A DNA stretch of 33,180 nt from Allobrachymonas sp. (lineage in GTDB: Bacteria > Pseudomonadota > Gammaproteobacteria > Burkholderiales > Burkholderiaceae): assembly GCA_030529305.1 (NCBI GenBank), contig JAUMXD010000005.1, positions 1 to 33,180 on the forward strand. The letters run 5' to 3'. Every line of letters begins with the position of its first letter. Position 1 is the first letter of the stretch. Below the pieces are notes generated by a model, which was not told where the DNA came from, made no database searches, and saw only the letters and a program-made list of their open reading frames with translations. Shown here in pieces: positions 8,610-17,610 of the stretch. The position numbers were made by a program, and so were the translations under genes.

Positions 8610-9004
8610 TCTACGGCATCGGCACCGATATTTGCGATATTCGCCGCATACGCGCGGCGCTGGATAGGCGTGGCGAGCGTTTTGCCGAAACGGTGCTGGG
8701 CGATGCGGAATTGGCCATCTACCGCGAGCGGCAAGCGCGCTGGCCGGATCGGGCCGTGCGCTATCTGGCCACGCGCTTCTCGGCCAAAGAGGCGTTAAGC
8801 AAAGCCATCGGCCTGGGCATTCACCTGCCGATGACGTGGCGGCATTGCGAAATCCTCAACCGCGCCAGCGGGCAGCCGCATATCGTGTTGCATCATGACT
8901 TGGCGCAATGGTTTGCGCAGCGCCGCTTGCAGGCGCACATCACCTTGAGTGACGAGTCGGAATACGCTGCGAGCTTTTGCGTGGTGGAGCAGTTGCCTGA
9001 ATGA
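8606..9004 (+). CDS. acpS: Holo-[acyl-carrier-protein] synthase
   Basis: AcpS transfers 4'-phosphopantetheine from CoA to a serine of apo-ACP, activating it for fatty acid synthesis. The 132-residue product begins [12 protein letters not shown] with the metal-binding D8 and has [12 protein letters not shown] with E62, matching the conserved Asp and Glu of the family. The start codon overlaps the stop of the restriction-modification gene (ATGA), so translation is probably coupled to it. In related genomes acpS usually follows pdxJ directly. No terminator with a T-run follows on this strand. Confidence 0.95.
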   Translation: MIYGIGTDICDIRRIRAALDRRGERFAETVLGDAELAIYRERQARWPDRAVRYLATRFSAKEALSKAIGLGIHLPMTWRHCEILNRASGQPHIVLHHDLAQWFAQRRLQAHITLSDESEYAASFCVVEQLPE

Positions 9005-9353
9005 CTGGCGTGCAGCCTGGCATCAAGTGCGTGTTTGAATGTGATGCGTGACGGAGCAATCGTGTGCGCTGGAGGAGTGCAGCTTTTGCTCATGTTGGCG
9101 GCATTCGCTTGGCCAGCCATGTGCTGTGGGCGTTAAAGCCCTGTGCAGCATGAAGCAGCGGGGCGATAAGCGAATCAGGTCGTTGAACAAAAAAGAAAAA
9201 GCTGCATGCAAATGGTGTTGCATGCAGCTTGTGTGCAGTGTGTGAGTTGCGCTGAAGCGGACTTGCACGGTTCGGGAAGGCTGGGCCTTCAAACCCATCG
9301 AACCGATTCAAGCCGCGCCACGCGGCGGGCTGCGTCTTGGTTCAGTCGAAAGC
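9005..9353. other. Intergenic region between convergent acpS and fpr
   Basis: A gap of 349 bases between convergent genes. It holds the fpr terminator hairpin (9190-9230). Otherwise no gene or RNA is recognisable. Confidence 0.6.
9190..9230 (-). terminator. Rho-independent terminator of fpr
   Basis: On the minus strand a 13-base perfect stem, AAGCTGCATGCAA with TTGCATGCAGCTT (9218-9230 and 9199-9211), encloses a 6-base loop and runs into TTTCTTTTTT. On the plus strand the hairpin lacks a T-run, so it should end fpr rather than acpS. Confidence 0.85.
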
Positions 9354-10439
9354 TCAATCGAAATTGGGCGATTCCACGCCCAGCACCTTGTGCAGTTTGG
9401 GGCTGGTGGTGGTGTATTGCAAAAACACTTTCTTCTCGGGGGTGATGATGTCCATGGCGGCAAAGGCGGCCAAGGCGCATTCGTGAAAGCCCGAGAGGAT
9501 GAGCTTTTTCTTGCCGGGGTAGGTGTTGATGTCGCCCACGGCAAAAATGCCTGGCACGCTGGTGGAGAATTTTTCGGTGTCCACCACCAATTGCTTGCGT
9601 TCGATCTCCAGCCCCCAATTGGCAATGGGGCCGAGCTTGGGCGATAGGCCAAAGAACACCAGCAGCACGTCCAGCGGCACTTGGCGCGTCACGCCATCAG
9701 CCCCGGTGACTTTCACGGCGGCCAGCTTGCCATCGCGGCTTTCGTAACCGGTGATTTGGCCGACCATGAATTGCATTTCGTAGTCGTCGCACAGCTGCTT
9801 CATTTTGGCCACGCTCGTAGGCGCGGCCCTGAAGCCGTCGCGGCGGTGCACGAGGATGACGCTTTCGGCCTTGTTGGGCCCTTCGGCGGTGAAATTGAGT
9901 GTCCAGTCCAGCGCCGAATCGCCGCCGCCCACAATCACCAGGTTTTTGCCGGCAAAGTCGGCCGGGTTTTTCACGCGGTAAAAGAGTTGCGAGCCTTCGA
10001 ATTGCTCCAAGCCATCGACCTTGAGCGTACGCGGCTGGAAAGCGCCCACGCCCGCAGCGATGAAGATGGTTTTGCTCAGAAACTGCGTGCCCTTGCTGGT
10101 TTCCACATAGAAGCGGCCATCAGGCTGCTGCTCAACCACGGTGACTTCTTGCCCGAGGTGGTAGGTGGCGCCAAACGGCTCGGTCTGCTTGAGCAGGGCA
10201 TCGGTCAGCTCCTTGCCAGTGCAGACAGGGATGGCGGGAATGTCGTAAATCGGCTTGTCGGGGAACAGCTCGATGGGCTGGCCGCCGGGGTAGGGCAGCG
10301 AGTCGATGATGTGGGCTTTGACTTCGAGCAGGCCCAGTTCAAAAATCTGGAACAAACCAACGGGGCCGGCGCCAACGATGACGGCATCGGTTTCAATGAC
10401 TTGAGAAAGATCGCGTGGAGTGGTCATGGGGCTGTGCAA
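9354..10439 (-). CDS. Ferredoxin--NADP reductase, thioredoxin-reductase-like type
   Basis: The 361-residue flavoprotein has an N-terminal FAD-binding GAGPVG motif (residues 23-28), a second nucleotide-binding [12 protein letters not shown] motif (168-179) and the C-terminal FAD-contacting [12 protein letters not shown]. The CxxC redox pair of true thioredoxin reductases is absent from the NADPH domain; this absence is typical of the TrxR-like ferredoxin-NADP reductases. It probably passes electrons between NADPH and the ferredoxin encoded just upstream by fdxA, on the same strand, although each gene has its own terminator. An alternative start is M5 (MTTPRD), which would remove four non-conserved residues. 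Confidence 0.88.
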   Translation of the reverse strand: MHSPMTTPRDLSQVIETDAVIVGAGPVGLFQIFELGLLEVKAHIIDSLPYPGGQPIELFPDKPIYDIPAIPVCTGKELTDALLKQTEPFGATYHLGQEVTVVEQQPDGRFYVETSKGTQFLSKTIFIAAGVGAFQPRTLKVDGLEQFEGSQLFYRVKNPADFAGKNLVIVGGGDSALDWTLNFTAEGPNKAESVILVHRRDGFRAAPTSVAKMKQLCDDYEMQFMVGQITGYESRDGKLAAVKVTGADGVTRQVPLDVLLVFFGLSPKLGPIANWGLEIERKQLVVDTEKFSTSVPGIFAVGDINTYPGKKKLILSGFHECALAAFAAMDIITPEKKVFLQYTTTSPKLHKVLGVESPNFD

Positions 10440-10509
10440 TCAAAAGAAACGAGAAGCAATGAAAAATGACGTGTGCCTTTGTGCGGCAAGCAACAAACGG
10501 CGCAGCTGA

Positions 10510-10547
10510 AAAGAAAAAGCCCTGCGGTCAATGCGTGGCCAGCAGGG
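10510..10547 (-). terminator. Rho-independent terminator of fdxA
   Basis: On the minus strand CCCTGC (10547-10542) pairs with GCAGGG (10525-10520), extended by GG/CC across a bulged T, and is followed by CTTTTTCTT. It lies 55 bases after the fdxA stop. Confidence 0.7.
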
Positions 10548-10601
10548 TGGGGTAGGTCGTGTGTGTACGTGTGGCAGCTTGCAGCATAGAGGGCTGCGCC
10601 A

Positions 10602-10931
10602 TCAGCGGATCAGTTCACCCAGCTTGCCGGTTTTGTCTTTCCACTCCTCGGCGTCGGGCAGGGCAGGTTTGCGGCGGGTGATGGTCTTCCAGGTGGGCAG
10701 CTTGGAAAGCTCTTCGTTCAGGGCGATCATGTGCTGCTGATCGGTGGGCACATCTTCTTCGGCGTAGATGGCGCCAACCGGGCATTCGGGCACGCACACG
10801 GCGCAGTCGATGCATTCGTCCGGGTCAATCGCCAGGAAATTGGGCCCCTCACGGAAACAGTCCACCGGGCAAACGTCCACGCAATCGGTGTATTTGCAAC
10901 GGATACAGGCTTCGGTTACTACGTGAGTCAT
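10602..10931 (-). CDS. fdxA: 7Fe ferredoxin FdxA ([3Fe-4S][4Fe-4S])
   Basis: The 109-residue protein has the cysteine pattern of Azotobacter vinelandii ferredoxin I. C9, C17 and C50 would bind the 3Fe-4S cluster, and C21, C40, C43 and C46 the 4Fe-4S cluster, each offset by one from the Azotobacter numbering; C12 and C25 are additional. The long C-terminal tail (residues 60-109, with the [13 protein letters not shown] segment) is typical of the family. It is a low-potential electron carrier, probably reduced or oxidised by the adjacent TrxR-like reductase. The gene has its own terminator. A weak TAGAAT -10 candidate lies on the minus strand at 10989-10984. Confidence 0.94.
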   Translation of the reverse strand: MTHVVTEACIRCKYTDCVDVCPVDCFREGPNFLAIDPDECIDCAVCVPECPVGAIYAEEDVPTDQQHMIALNEELSKLPTWKTITRRKPALPDAEEWKDKTGKLGELIR

Positions 10932-11111
10932 GGTGGGCGATTCCCGAGTCGGGGAGCAAAGTCAGTTATTCAACAGGTTGGGCATTCTAGCGTGCGCCTT
11001 GTAATGGCGGGCGCTTTAGGCCCATGCATTGTGTGTGAACAAAATGCCGAAGCAGGCTTTGAATGGCGCGTTGGGGCGGCGGGCAATCGGCTCGTGCGGG
11101 AGTTTGCTGCC

Positions 11112-11117
11112 TATAAT
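11112..11117 (+). promoter_or_regulatory. Candidate -10 box of the asd promoter
   Basis: TATAAT is a perfect sigma-70 -10 hexamer. The 17-base position for -35 reads GGCTCG and is poor, so an activator or another spacing may be involved. The implied leader before asd is about 240 nt. Confidence 0.4.
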
Positions 11118-11245
11118 TTTTCACGGCTTGGCGGCTCGGCTCGGGATTTTGGGGCATTCGAAAAAACAGGGCCATCGAAGGTTTTTTCTGGCGTGAGGGC
11201 GTGAAAGTGTCTGGCTCGGAAACAGCGTTGCTCGGGCTCGCCCCC

Positions 11246-11308
11246 ATGAAAAAGCTGAAAAAAGCCAGAGCGTGCCAGGAAAACTGCCCCTTTGTCGCCA
11301 GGATATGA
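11246..11308 (+). CDS. Possible lysine-rich leader peptide upstream of asd
   Basis: The 20-codon frame begins M-K-K-L-K-K, with four lysine codons among the first six, and ends 56 bases before the asd ATG. Asd belongs to the lysine pathway, so a translational or attenuation role would make sense. No Shine-Dalgarno sequence precedes the ATG (GGCTCGCCCCC), and no terminator with a T-run separates it from asd. Chance is a realistic alternative. Confidence 0.2.
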   Translation: MKKLKKARACQENCPFVARI

Positions 11309-11364
11309 GGCAGGAGAGCAGCCGGGCTGCGATCCGGCGCTTTGCAATGAAAGAGGTGTGAAAC

Positions 11365-12489
11365 ATGAAAACGGGAAATGTCACGGGCCTGGTTGGCTGG
11401 CGCGGCATGGTGGGTTCGGTGCTGATGGGGCGCATGATCGAAGAAAAAGACTTCGATCTGATCGAACCCATCTTCTTCTCCACCAGCAACGCTGGCGGCG
11501 CCGCGCCCGCGATGGCGAAGAACGAAAAAACACTGAAGGACGCGCACGACATCGACGCGCTGAAGCGGTGCGACGTCATCGTCACCTGCCAGGGCGGTGA
11601 TTACACGAGCGAAGTCTTTCCCAAGCTGCGCGCTGCCGGCTGGAAGGGCCACTGGATCGACGCGGCCAGCACCCTGCGCATGAATGAGGACGCGGTGATC
11701 GTGCTCGACCCCGTGAACATGCCCGTGATCGAACGCGCGCTGGCCCAGGGCGGCAACAACTGGGTGGGCGGCAACTGCACCGTGAGCTGCATGCTGATGG
11801 GCGTGGGCGCGCTCTACAAGGCCGGGCTGGTTGAGTGGATGAGCACGCAGACCTACCAGGCCGCCAGCGGCGGCGGCGCGCAGCACATGCGCGAGCTGCT
11901 CAAGCAATACGGCACGCTCCATGCCGAGGTGAAAGACCTGCTCGATGACCCCAAGAGCGCCATCCTCGAAATTGATCGCCAGGTCATCGCCAAGCAGCGC
12001 GCGCTGTCGGGCGATGAAGTGGCCCATTTCGGCGTGCCGCTGGGCGGCTCGCTCATCCCCTGGATCGACAAGGACCTGGGCAATGGCATGAGCCGCGAGG
12101 AATGGAAGGGCATGGCAGAAACCAACAAGATCATGGGCTTTGACCCGGCTGTGCCCATTGATGGCTTTTGCGTGCGCGTGGGCGCCATGCGCTGCCACAG
12201 CCAGGCGCTGACCTTCAAGCTCAAGAAAGACGTGCCGCTGGCCGACATCGAGGCCATGATCGCCGCTGACAATGAATGGGTGAAGGTCGTGCCCAACACG
12301 CGCGAAGCCACCCTGCAAGAGCTGACGCCTGTGGCAGTGACTGGCACCATGAGCATCCCCGTAGGCCGCATCCGCAAGCTGGCGATGGGGCCTGAATACG
12401 TGGGTGCTTTCACCATTGGCGACCAGTTGCTGTGGGGGGCGGCCGAGCCGCTGCGGCGCATGCTGCGCATCTTGCTGGCGCAAGGCTGA
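11365..12489 (+). CDS. asd: Aspartate-semialdehyde dehydrogenase
   Basis: Asd reduces aspartyl 4-phosphate to aspartate semialdehyde with NADPH, the branch point for lysine, diaminopimelate, threonine and methionine. The 374-residue chain has the NADP-binding [13 protein letters not shown] (residues 8-20), the catalytic C138 in GGNCTV and the [15 protein letters not shown] segment; this is the Gram-negative class. The start has a usable ribosome binding site (AGAGGTG, 9 bases before the ATG). It precedes fimV and truA, as in many Burkholderiales, but leuB is not found upstream here. Confidence 0.96.
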   Translation: MKTGNVTGLVGWRGMVGSVLMGRMIEEKDFDLIEPIFFSTSNAGGAAPAMAKNEKTLKDAHDIDALKRCDVIVTCQGGDYTSEVFPKLRAAGWKGHWIDAASTLRMNEDAVIVLDPVNMPVIERALAQGGNNWVGGNCTVSCMLMGVGALYKAGLVEWMSTQTYQAASGGGAQHMRELLKQYGTLHAEVKDLLDDPKSAILEIDRQVIAKQRALSGDEVAHFGVPLGGSLIPWIDKDLGNGMSREEWKGMAETNKIMGFDPAVPIDGFCVRVGAMRCHSQALTFKLKKDVPLADIEAMIAADNEWVKVVPNTREATLQELTPVAVTGTMSIPVGRIRKLAMGPEYVGAFTIGDQLLWGAAEPLRRMLRILLAQG

Positions 12490-12743
12490 TCGCTAAAATG
12501 TTTTGTGCACCGCTTGTGCGCCCATGAAGCGCTTTTCATCACAGAGCCTGACAGAGGAAAGGGCTTCATGAGCAGGCATATCAGCGGTCTTTTGGCGGCA
12601 TTTGCGCGCTGCATTTGCGGCTTGATGCAGTCAGAATGTGTCGTTTAATGACAACGGAAAGCAAATGTTTTTAATGCCAAGGCATCAGGTTCGCGCGACA
12701 TGATGCTAAGTTCTAACTATTCGCAATAACTATAGATCCCACA
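12490..12743. other. asd-fimV intergenic region
   Basis: A gap of 254 bases, AT-richer near its end. No gene or T-run terminator was recognised. fimV has no clear ribosome binding site before its ATG (TAGATCCCACA). Confidence 0.5.
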
Positions 12744-15293
12744 ATGAAAAATCGCAGCAAATCAGCTAAGGGTATCTTGGCGCAGCCTCGTCTTTCCATG
12801 GTGGCAGCGTTGGTAGCTGCCTGCATTGGTACCGAAGCACACGCTTTGGGTTTTGGTCGCATGAAAGTGCAATCGGCGCTGGGGCAGCCCCTGCGCGCTG
12901 AGGTGGAACTGATCGATGCCAAATCCAGCAATCTGCGCGCGGGCATGGCAGCGCCTGCGGTGTATGCACAAAAAGGTCTGGATTACGGCCAAACCGTCAA
13001 AGGTATTCGCGCCAGCGTGCGCAAATTGCCCAATGGCCGTGCCGTATTGGTCTTGAGCAGCGATGCGCCCATCAACGACCCGTTTGTGGATGTGGTGCTG
13101 CAAGCCAGCGATGGCTCGGGCAGCGTCACACGCGATTTTTCCTTGTTGCTGGATCCGCCTAGCACACCGGCGCCAGTCAACGTGGTGGAGCCTGCCACGC
13201 CACGCGCAGCAACGCGCGCACCAGCTGTGGTCAAGCCTGCCCCGCGCGCGGAGCGCATGAATCTGCCGCCAGTGGATGGTGAAGCAAGCGCCGAAGCCCC
13301 CGCGCCCGCTCGCAGAAAAAGAGCAGCTGCGGCTTCGCGTGGTCGTTCGCGCTCTGGCGCAGTGAGGGTGCGCCGAGGCGATACGGCCAGTGAAATCGCA
13401 GTCAGAAACCGCCCTGCGCACGTTTCGCTGGATCAAATGCTGGTGGCCTTGCAACGCGCCAACTCGCATGCCTTCATCAACGGCAACGTCAACCTGCTCA
13501 AATCGGGCGTTGTGCTGAAAATGCCCAGCGCGGCCGAAGCGCGCGCGGTGCCTGCAGCCGAAGCGCGTGCCATCATCGTGGCGCAAAGCGAAGATTTCCG
13601 CGCGTATCGCGGTCAGTTGGCGCGTTCGCCCATGGCGCAAACCGTGCCCAGCGCCCAGCAAAGCGGCGGCAAGGTGCAAAGCCGTGTTGAAGACACTAAA
13701 ACATCCCCTGTTTCTGCGCCTGATACCCTGACCATTTCCAAGGCAGAGGTCAAACCCGGCAGCGCAACAGAGCAACGCATGGCCGAGGCCATGCAAAAGC
13801 GCGACAACATCAATCGCGCAGACGAGCTCAACAAGAACTTGAGCGATTTGAAAAACATCAGCGCCGAAGTGGCCGCCAGTGCACAGCCAGGCACGCCACC
13901 GGCCGTGGTGCCGCCAACGGCTGGCAAAGGCAATGCGCCTGCATCGGGCGCATCGGGTGTGGTTGCGCCGGTCGTTGCTTCGGTTGAAACGGCCGCTTCG
14001 CAAGCCGTTGCTGCAGCCAGCGGGGCCGCCAGTGCCGCTGTCGTGGCCGCATCTGATTCGGCAAAGACCGTTGAGCAAGTTGCATCCGAAGCAGTCAGAG
14101 CAGCTTCCAGGGCGGCATCTGCAGCTGTGACCCCGAGCAAGAAACCGGTTGCGCCACCACCACCTCCGCCGATGGAAGAGCCAAGCTTCTTCGAAAGCCT
14201 GACCGACAATCCGCTGGTGCTGGGTGGCTTGGGCCTGGCGGCTTTGGGCGGCTTGGGCTATTTGCTCGTTCGTCGCCGCAGACAAAATCAGCAAGACCCC
14301 GAGTCTGGCAGCTTGTTCCCCGAGAGCAATTACGAGCCGGATTCTTTCTTCCACGTTTCGGGCGGCAAGGATGTGGACACATCCGAAGCCACAACCGCCA
14401 GCGGTGCTTCCAGCGTGAACCCGTCGTCCATGCTGTATTCGCCCAGCCAGCTGGATGCCGATGCAGACGTGGATCCTGTGGCTGAAGCCGATGTTTACCT
14501 GGCTTATGGCCGCGACATTCAGGCCGAGGAAATCCTGAAAGACGCTTTGCTCAAGCACCCCGATAACGTTTCCATACACGCCAAATTGCTGGAGGTGTAC
14601 GCTCGCCGCCGCGATGTGAAAGCCTATGCCCAAGCCGCAACAGAACTCAAGCGCTTGACGCAAGGCGAAGGTGCGGAATGGGACATCGTGCGTGCCAAAG
14701 GCGCTGAAATTGACCCGGGCAATGCCTTGTATGCCGAGTCGGCTTCTACCGCCAACCAAGCCGGTACAACCGTTGCGCAAGCCGCTGTTACCGGGGCTGC
14801 GGCTGCAGTCGCTGCTTCGGCCATGCCGGAGGTGACTGCCGCGCCCGCGCCGCAACTGCCGGTTGAAACGCCCAGGCCTGCCGCGCCAGCGCAATCCAAC
14901 CAGGAATTCGATCTGAAGAACCTGTCGCCTGCAACGGTGCCGGTGACTACGCGCGCTTCGCTGATCAATCGCGATAGCGCGCCTGCGCCAGCTTTGGACT
15001 TGTCGCTGGACATGCCTGAGGCAGAGCCAAAGATTCCGTCTGCCGAAGCGCTGGCTCCATCCAGCCAGGGCTTGGAGTTCAGTATGAGCAGCCTCTCGCT
15101 GGATTCGGAGCAACCTGCAGACGCGGCTGATGCTCAAGGCTCGGACCCCCTGGCCACCAAACTGGCCTTGGCGCGCGAGTTCATGGGCATTGGCGATAAC
15201 GAAGGTGCCCGCATCATGGCGCAAGAAGTGGCGCAAAACGCCACGGGCGGCCTGAAGGCACAGGCTGAAGCTCTGCTGGAAAGCCTGCGCTAA
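12744..15293 (+). CDS. fimV: FimV/HubP-type polar organising protein
   Basis: FimV is an inner-membrane peptidoglycan-binding hub needed for type IV pilus assembly and polar localisation in Pseudomonas. The 849-residue product shows the family's order: a signal sequence (1-34) ending in AHA, the N-terminal FimV domain (34-145, beginning LGFGRMKVQSALGQPLRAEVEL), a LysM domain at about 206-262 (VRVRRGDTASEIA), an alanine-rich periplasmic stretch with Pro-rich PPPPPP, one transmembrane helix at about 487-506 followed by RRRRQ, then a long acidic cytoplasmic part. TPR-like helices lie at 575-640, and the C-terminal FimV motif LALAREFMGIGDNEGARIM lies at 807-825. It sits between asd and truA, its common place in Burkholderiales. 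Confidence 0.93.
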   Translation: MKNRSKSAKGILAQPRLSMVAALVAACIGTEAHALGFGRMKVQSALGQPLRAEVELIDAKSSNLRAGMAAPAVYAQKGLDYGQTVKGIRASVRKLPNGRAVLVLSSDAPINDPFVDVVLQASDGSGSVTRDFSLLLDPPSTPAPVNVVEPATPRAATRAPAVVKPAPRAERMNLPPVDGEASAEAPAPARRKRAAAASRGRSRSGAVRVRRGDTASEIAVRNRPAHVSLDQMLVALQRANSHAFINGNVNLLKSGVVLKMPSAAEARAVPAAEARAIIVAQSEDFRAYRGQLARSPMAQTVPSAQQSGGKVQSRVEDTKTSPVSAPDTLTISKAEVKPGSATEQRMAEAMQKRDNINRADELNKNLSDLKNISAEVAASAQPGTPPAVVPPTAGKGNAPASGASGVVAPVVASVETAASQAVAAASGAASAAVVAASDSAKTVEQVASEAVRAASRAASAAVTPSKKPVAPPPPPPMEEPSFFESLTDNPLVLGGLGLAALGGLGYLLVRRRRQNQQDPESGSLFPESNYEPDSFFHVSGGKDVDTSEATTASGASSVNPSSMLYSPSQLDADADVDPVAEADVYLAYGRDIQAEEILKDALLKHPDNVSIHAKLLEVYARRRDVKAYAQAATELKRLTQGEGAEWDIVRAKGAEIDPGNALYAESASTANQAGTTVAQAAVTGAAAAVAASAMPEVTAAPAPQLPVETPRPAAPAQSNQEFDLKNLSPATVPVTTRASLINRDSAPAPALDLSLDMPEAEPKIPSAEALAPSSQGLEFSMSSLSLDSEQPADAADAQGSDPLATKLALAREFMGIGDNEGARIMAQEVAQNATGGLKAQAEALLESLR

Positions 15294-15714
15294 GCGCTAC
15301 GTATACGCACACTGCAAGTGGCGTGCAAACGATAAAACCGCAGCTTTTGATGAAGCTGCGGTTTTTTTATGGAGTGCGAGATGATGGTGTTAGCCAACTC
15401 ATCCTGTAGAACGATGATTTCAACATCGAGCCATTAACGTTGAAAACAAAGCGCTGCGGTGTGTGGTGTACAAAGTGCAAGCGGTAAGCATGGGCTCATT
15501 GAACATGCTTCACCAAGAAGAGCTTGGCAAAAGCGTGTGGCTGCTCGGGGGGGCTGAAAGGACTGCGCGCACTGAGCATGGATGCCTAATAGGCGCTTGA
15601 AGCAGCAGCTTTTTGGGCGATATGCAAACGGCTGGATGAAATGGTGAGAAGCAGAGTGTTTCAAAGAGCAGGGTGACAGGTGTAGGCTTGATGGATGGTC
15701 ATGGAGGGCAATGA
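15294..15714. other. fimV-truA intergenic region
   Basis: A gap of 421 bases. It begins with the fimV terminator. The remainder has no recognisable gene or RNA; it ends in GGAGGG (15703-15708), the ribosome binding site of truA. Confidence 0.6.
15334..15368 (+). terminator. Rho-independent terminator of fimV
   Basis: ACCGCAGCTT (15337-15346) and AAGCTGCGGT (15353-15362) form a perfect 10-base stem with a 6-base loop, followed by seven T residues. Confidence 0.92.
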
Positions 15715-16521
15715 ATGCGTTGGGCGTTGGGCGTGAGTTATCAGGGCTCGGCCTATCACGGTTGGCAAAGCCAGCCTTCGGGCCGCACGGTGCAAGACAA
15801 GCTGGAACAGGCTCTGGCCCGATTCGCAGGCATGCCCATTCACACCCTGTGCGCCGGGCGCACCGATGCGGGTGTGCATGCGCTGATGCAGGTGGTGCAT
15901 TTCGATTGCGAGCTGAAGCGTGCAGACACGGCTTGGATACGTGGCACCAATACCTATTTGCCCACGGATATTGCCGTGCAATGGGCGCGGCCTGTGCCCG
16001 ATGCCTTTCATGCCCGGGCCAGTGCACAGGCGCGCCGTTATGTGTACGTGCTGCTGCAATCGGCCGTGCGCCCCAGCCTGGAAGCGGGCCGGGTGGGCTG
16101 GACGTTTCGTCCGCTGGAGGGTGATGCCATGCGCGATGCGGCCAGCCGCTTGCTGGGCGAGCATGATTTCTCCAGCTTTCGGGCGGCGCAGTGCCAGGCG
16201 CTCAGCCCCGTCAAGCACATGCAGCGCATTGCCATTGCGCGGCATGGCCCTTACTGGCGCTTTGAATTTCAGGCCAATGCCTTTTTGCACCACATGATTC
16301 GCAACATCATGGGCTGCCTGGTGCAAGTGGGACAGGGGCTGCGCCCGCCGCAGTGGATGGATGAAGTGCTGGCAGCCAAAAGCCGCGATGCCGCTGCGCC
16401 CACCTTTGCGGCAGAGGGCTTGTACTTTGCCGGGCCTGTGTACGAGCCGCATTGGGGCCTGCCTGAAAAAACGCCCGCCTTCGATTTTTTGCCCGGCAGC
16501 TGCGTTGCCGCTAGCGATTGA
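15715..16521 (+). CDS. truA: tRNA pseudouridine(38-40) synthase
   Basis: TruA converts uridines 38-40 of the tRNA anticodon arm to pseudouridine. The 268-residue protein begins MRWALGVSYQGSAYHGWQSQ, the conserved opening of the family, and carries AGRTDAGVHA with the catalytic aspartate D51. The second conserved block NAFLHHMIRNIMG lies at residues 184-196. The start follows GGAGGG at 6 bases. It converges on ldcA with 47 bases between the stops; trpF, a frequent downstream neighbour in this order, is missing. Confidence 0.95.
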   Translation: MRWALGVSYQGSAYHGWQSQPSGRTVQDKLEQALARFAGMPIHTLCAGRTDAGVHALMQVVHFDCELKRADTAWIRGTNTYLPTDIAVQWARPVPDAFHARASAQARRYVYVLLQSAVRPSLEAGRVGWTFRPLEGDAMRDAASRLLGEHDFSSFRAAQCQALSPVKHMQRIAIARHGPYWRFEFQANAFLHHMIRNIMGCLVQVGQGLRPPQWMDEVLAAKSRDAAAPTFAAEGLYFAGPVYEPHWGLPEKTPAFDFLPGSCVAASD

Positions 16522-16568
16522 TGCCCACTGCTACGCGGCATTGACGTTCAGATGCCGGATACGGCGCA

Positions 16569-17528
16569 TCAGTGATGCTGGCAGTGCCCGCTGCACACAT
16601 GGCCCCACAGCAGCAGGCAATCGCGCCCGTGCAGTTGCAGGTCAACGCTGGCGCCTACGGGGAGCAGCACCTTGGTCGGTACGTGGCCGTGCGGCAGGCC
16701 AGTGATGATGGGCGTGCGGGTTTGGCTGCGCAGCCATTGCACCACGGCCGCAAGGTTGAAGCCCTTGTCGTGCGGGCTTTTTTCGTATTCGGTGAATTGC
16801 CCCAGCACAATGGCCTGCTGTTTGTCGAGCACACCGGCGTGCAGCAGTTGGGTGAGCATGCGTTCGATGCGGTAGGGGTGTTCGGCCACGTCTTCCAGAA
16901 AAAGCACGCCTTTGTCGATGGCCGGGAAATAAGGCGTGCCCAGCAGGCTGGTGAGCACGCACAGGTTGCCGCCCCAAAGCATGGCGTTTTTGATGGGCCT
17001 TTTCTGCAACTGCGCTTGCAAGGCAGGCAGCTCGTTTTTGGGCACGAGCCAGCCCGCGCCTTCGCTTTCGCCCGCCAACAGGTCGTTGAAGCAGGCTTCG
17101 GTGATTTCGTCTGGTTCGCTGCTTTGGCCCCAGTCGTCAATCAGCAGATTGCCCGCCCAGGTGATGGCTGGCTGCGGCAGGGTTTGGGCCAGCAGAGCGG
17201 TTTGCAGGGCAGTGAAATCGCTCAAGCCCACGAATTGCGTGCCCTTTTCGATGGCGCGGCTGATTTTTTTCCACGGCAGCTGCGGCAGGATGCGCGTGAG
17301 TCCATAGCCGCCGCGCGTGAGCAGGGCCACGTCGGCGCCGCTTGCTGCCGCGCGCGTGATGGCGGCGATGCGCGTGGCGTCGTCACCGGCGAAGCGCTGA
17401 TGGGTGCTGAGGGCGTCGGGATCAATCTCTACCGTGTGGCCGCATTGCTGCAAGCGTTTGATGGCGCGGCGAAAACCGGCCACGTCGCGCACTGCGCCAG
17501 AGGGGGAGTAGATGTAGAGATGCGCCAT
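16569..17528 (-). CDS. ldcA: LD-carboxypeptidase (muramoyltetrapeptide carboxypeptidase, family S66)
   Basis: LdcA removes the terminal D-alanine from recycled murein tetrapeptides in the cytoplasm. The 319-residue product has the S66 catalytic triad in order: nucleophile S103 in FVGLSDFTALQ, E212 in FLEDVAEHPYRIERM and H280 in GLPHGHVPTK. The GGYG turn (residues 73-76) of the first domain is also present. The length is typical. It lies 82 bases downstream of the tadA fusion on the same strand and may be co-transcribed. Together with pgeF and the MltB-type enzyme, it makes peptidoglycan turnover a recurrent theme in this window. Confidence 0.93.
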   Translation of the reverse strand: MAHLYIYSPSGAVRDVAGFRRAIKRLQQCGHTVEIDPDALSTHQRFAGDDATRIAAITRAAASGADVALLTRGGYGLTRILPQLPWKKISRAIEKGTQFVGLSDFTALQTALLAQTLPQPAITWAGNLLIDDWGQSSEPDEITEACFNDLLAGESEGAGWLVPKNELPALQAQLQKRPIKNAMLWGGNLCVLTSLLGTPYFPAIDKGVLFLEDVAEHPYRIERMLTQLLHAGVLDKQQAIVLGQFTEYEKSPHDKGFNLAAVVQWLRSQTRTPIITGLPHGHVPTKVLLPVGASVDLQLHGRDCLLLWGHVCSGHCQHH

Positions 17529-17610
17529 GATGGGATTGCTTGTGAAAAGTGAAGATGGGTGATGCGAATGCGGTGGTGCGGGTCAGGCCGTCAGGCGGTG
17601 AAGCTGTGGC

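Larger units (their letters stand above)
10932..11364. other. Divergent intergenic region and long asd leader
   Basis: A gap of 433 bases between fdxA (minus) and asd (plus). It contains the plus-strand TATAAT at 11112-11117, so the asd mRNA may have a leader of about 240 nt. In this leader is a 20-codon frame rich in lysine (11246-11308) and a short GCAG/CTGC hairpin (11318-11330). No longer gene is supported. Confidence 0.5.

Noticed and set aside
12762..15236. 824-codon minus-strand frame opposite fimV
   Set aside because: Arg/Cys/His-rich antisense shadow with no family signature; fimV has all its domains in order.
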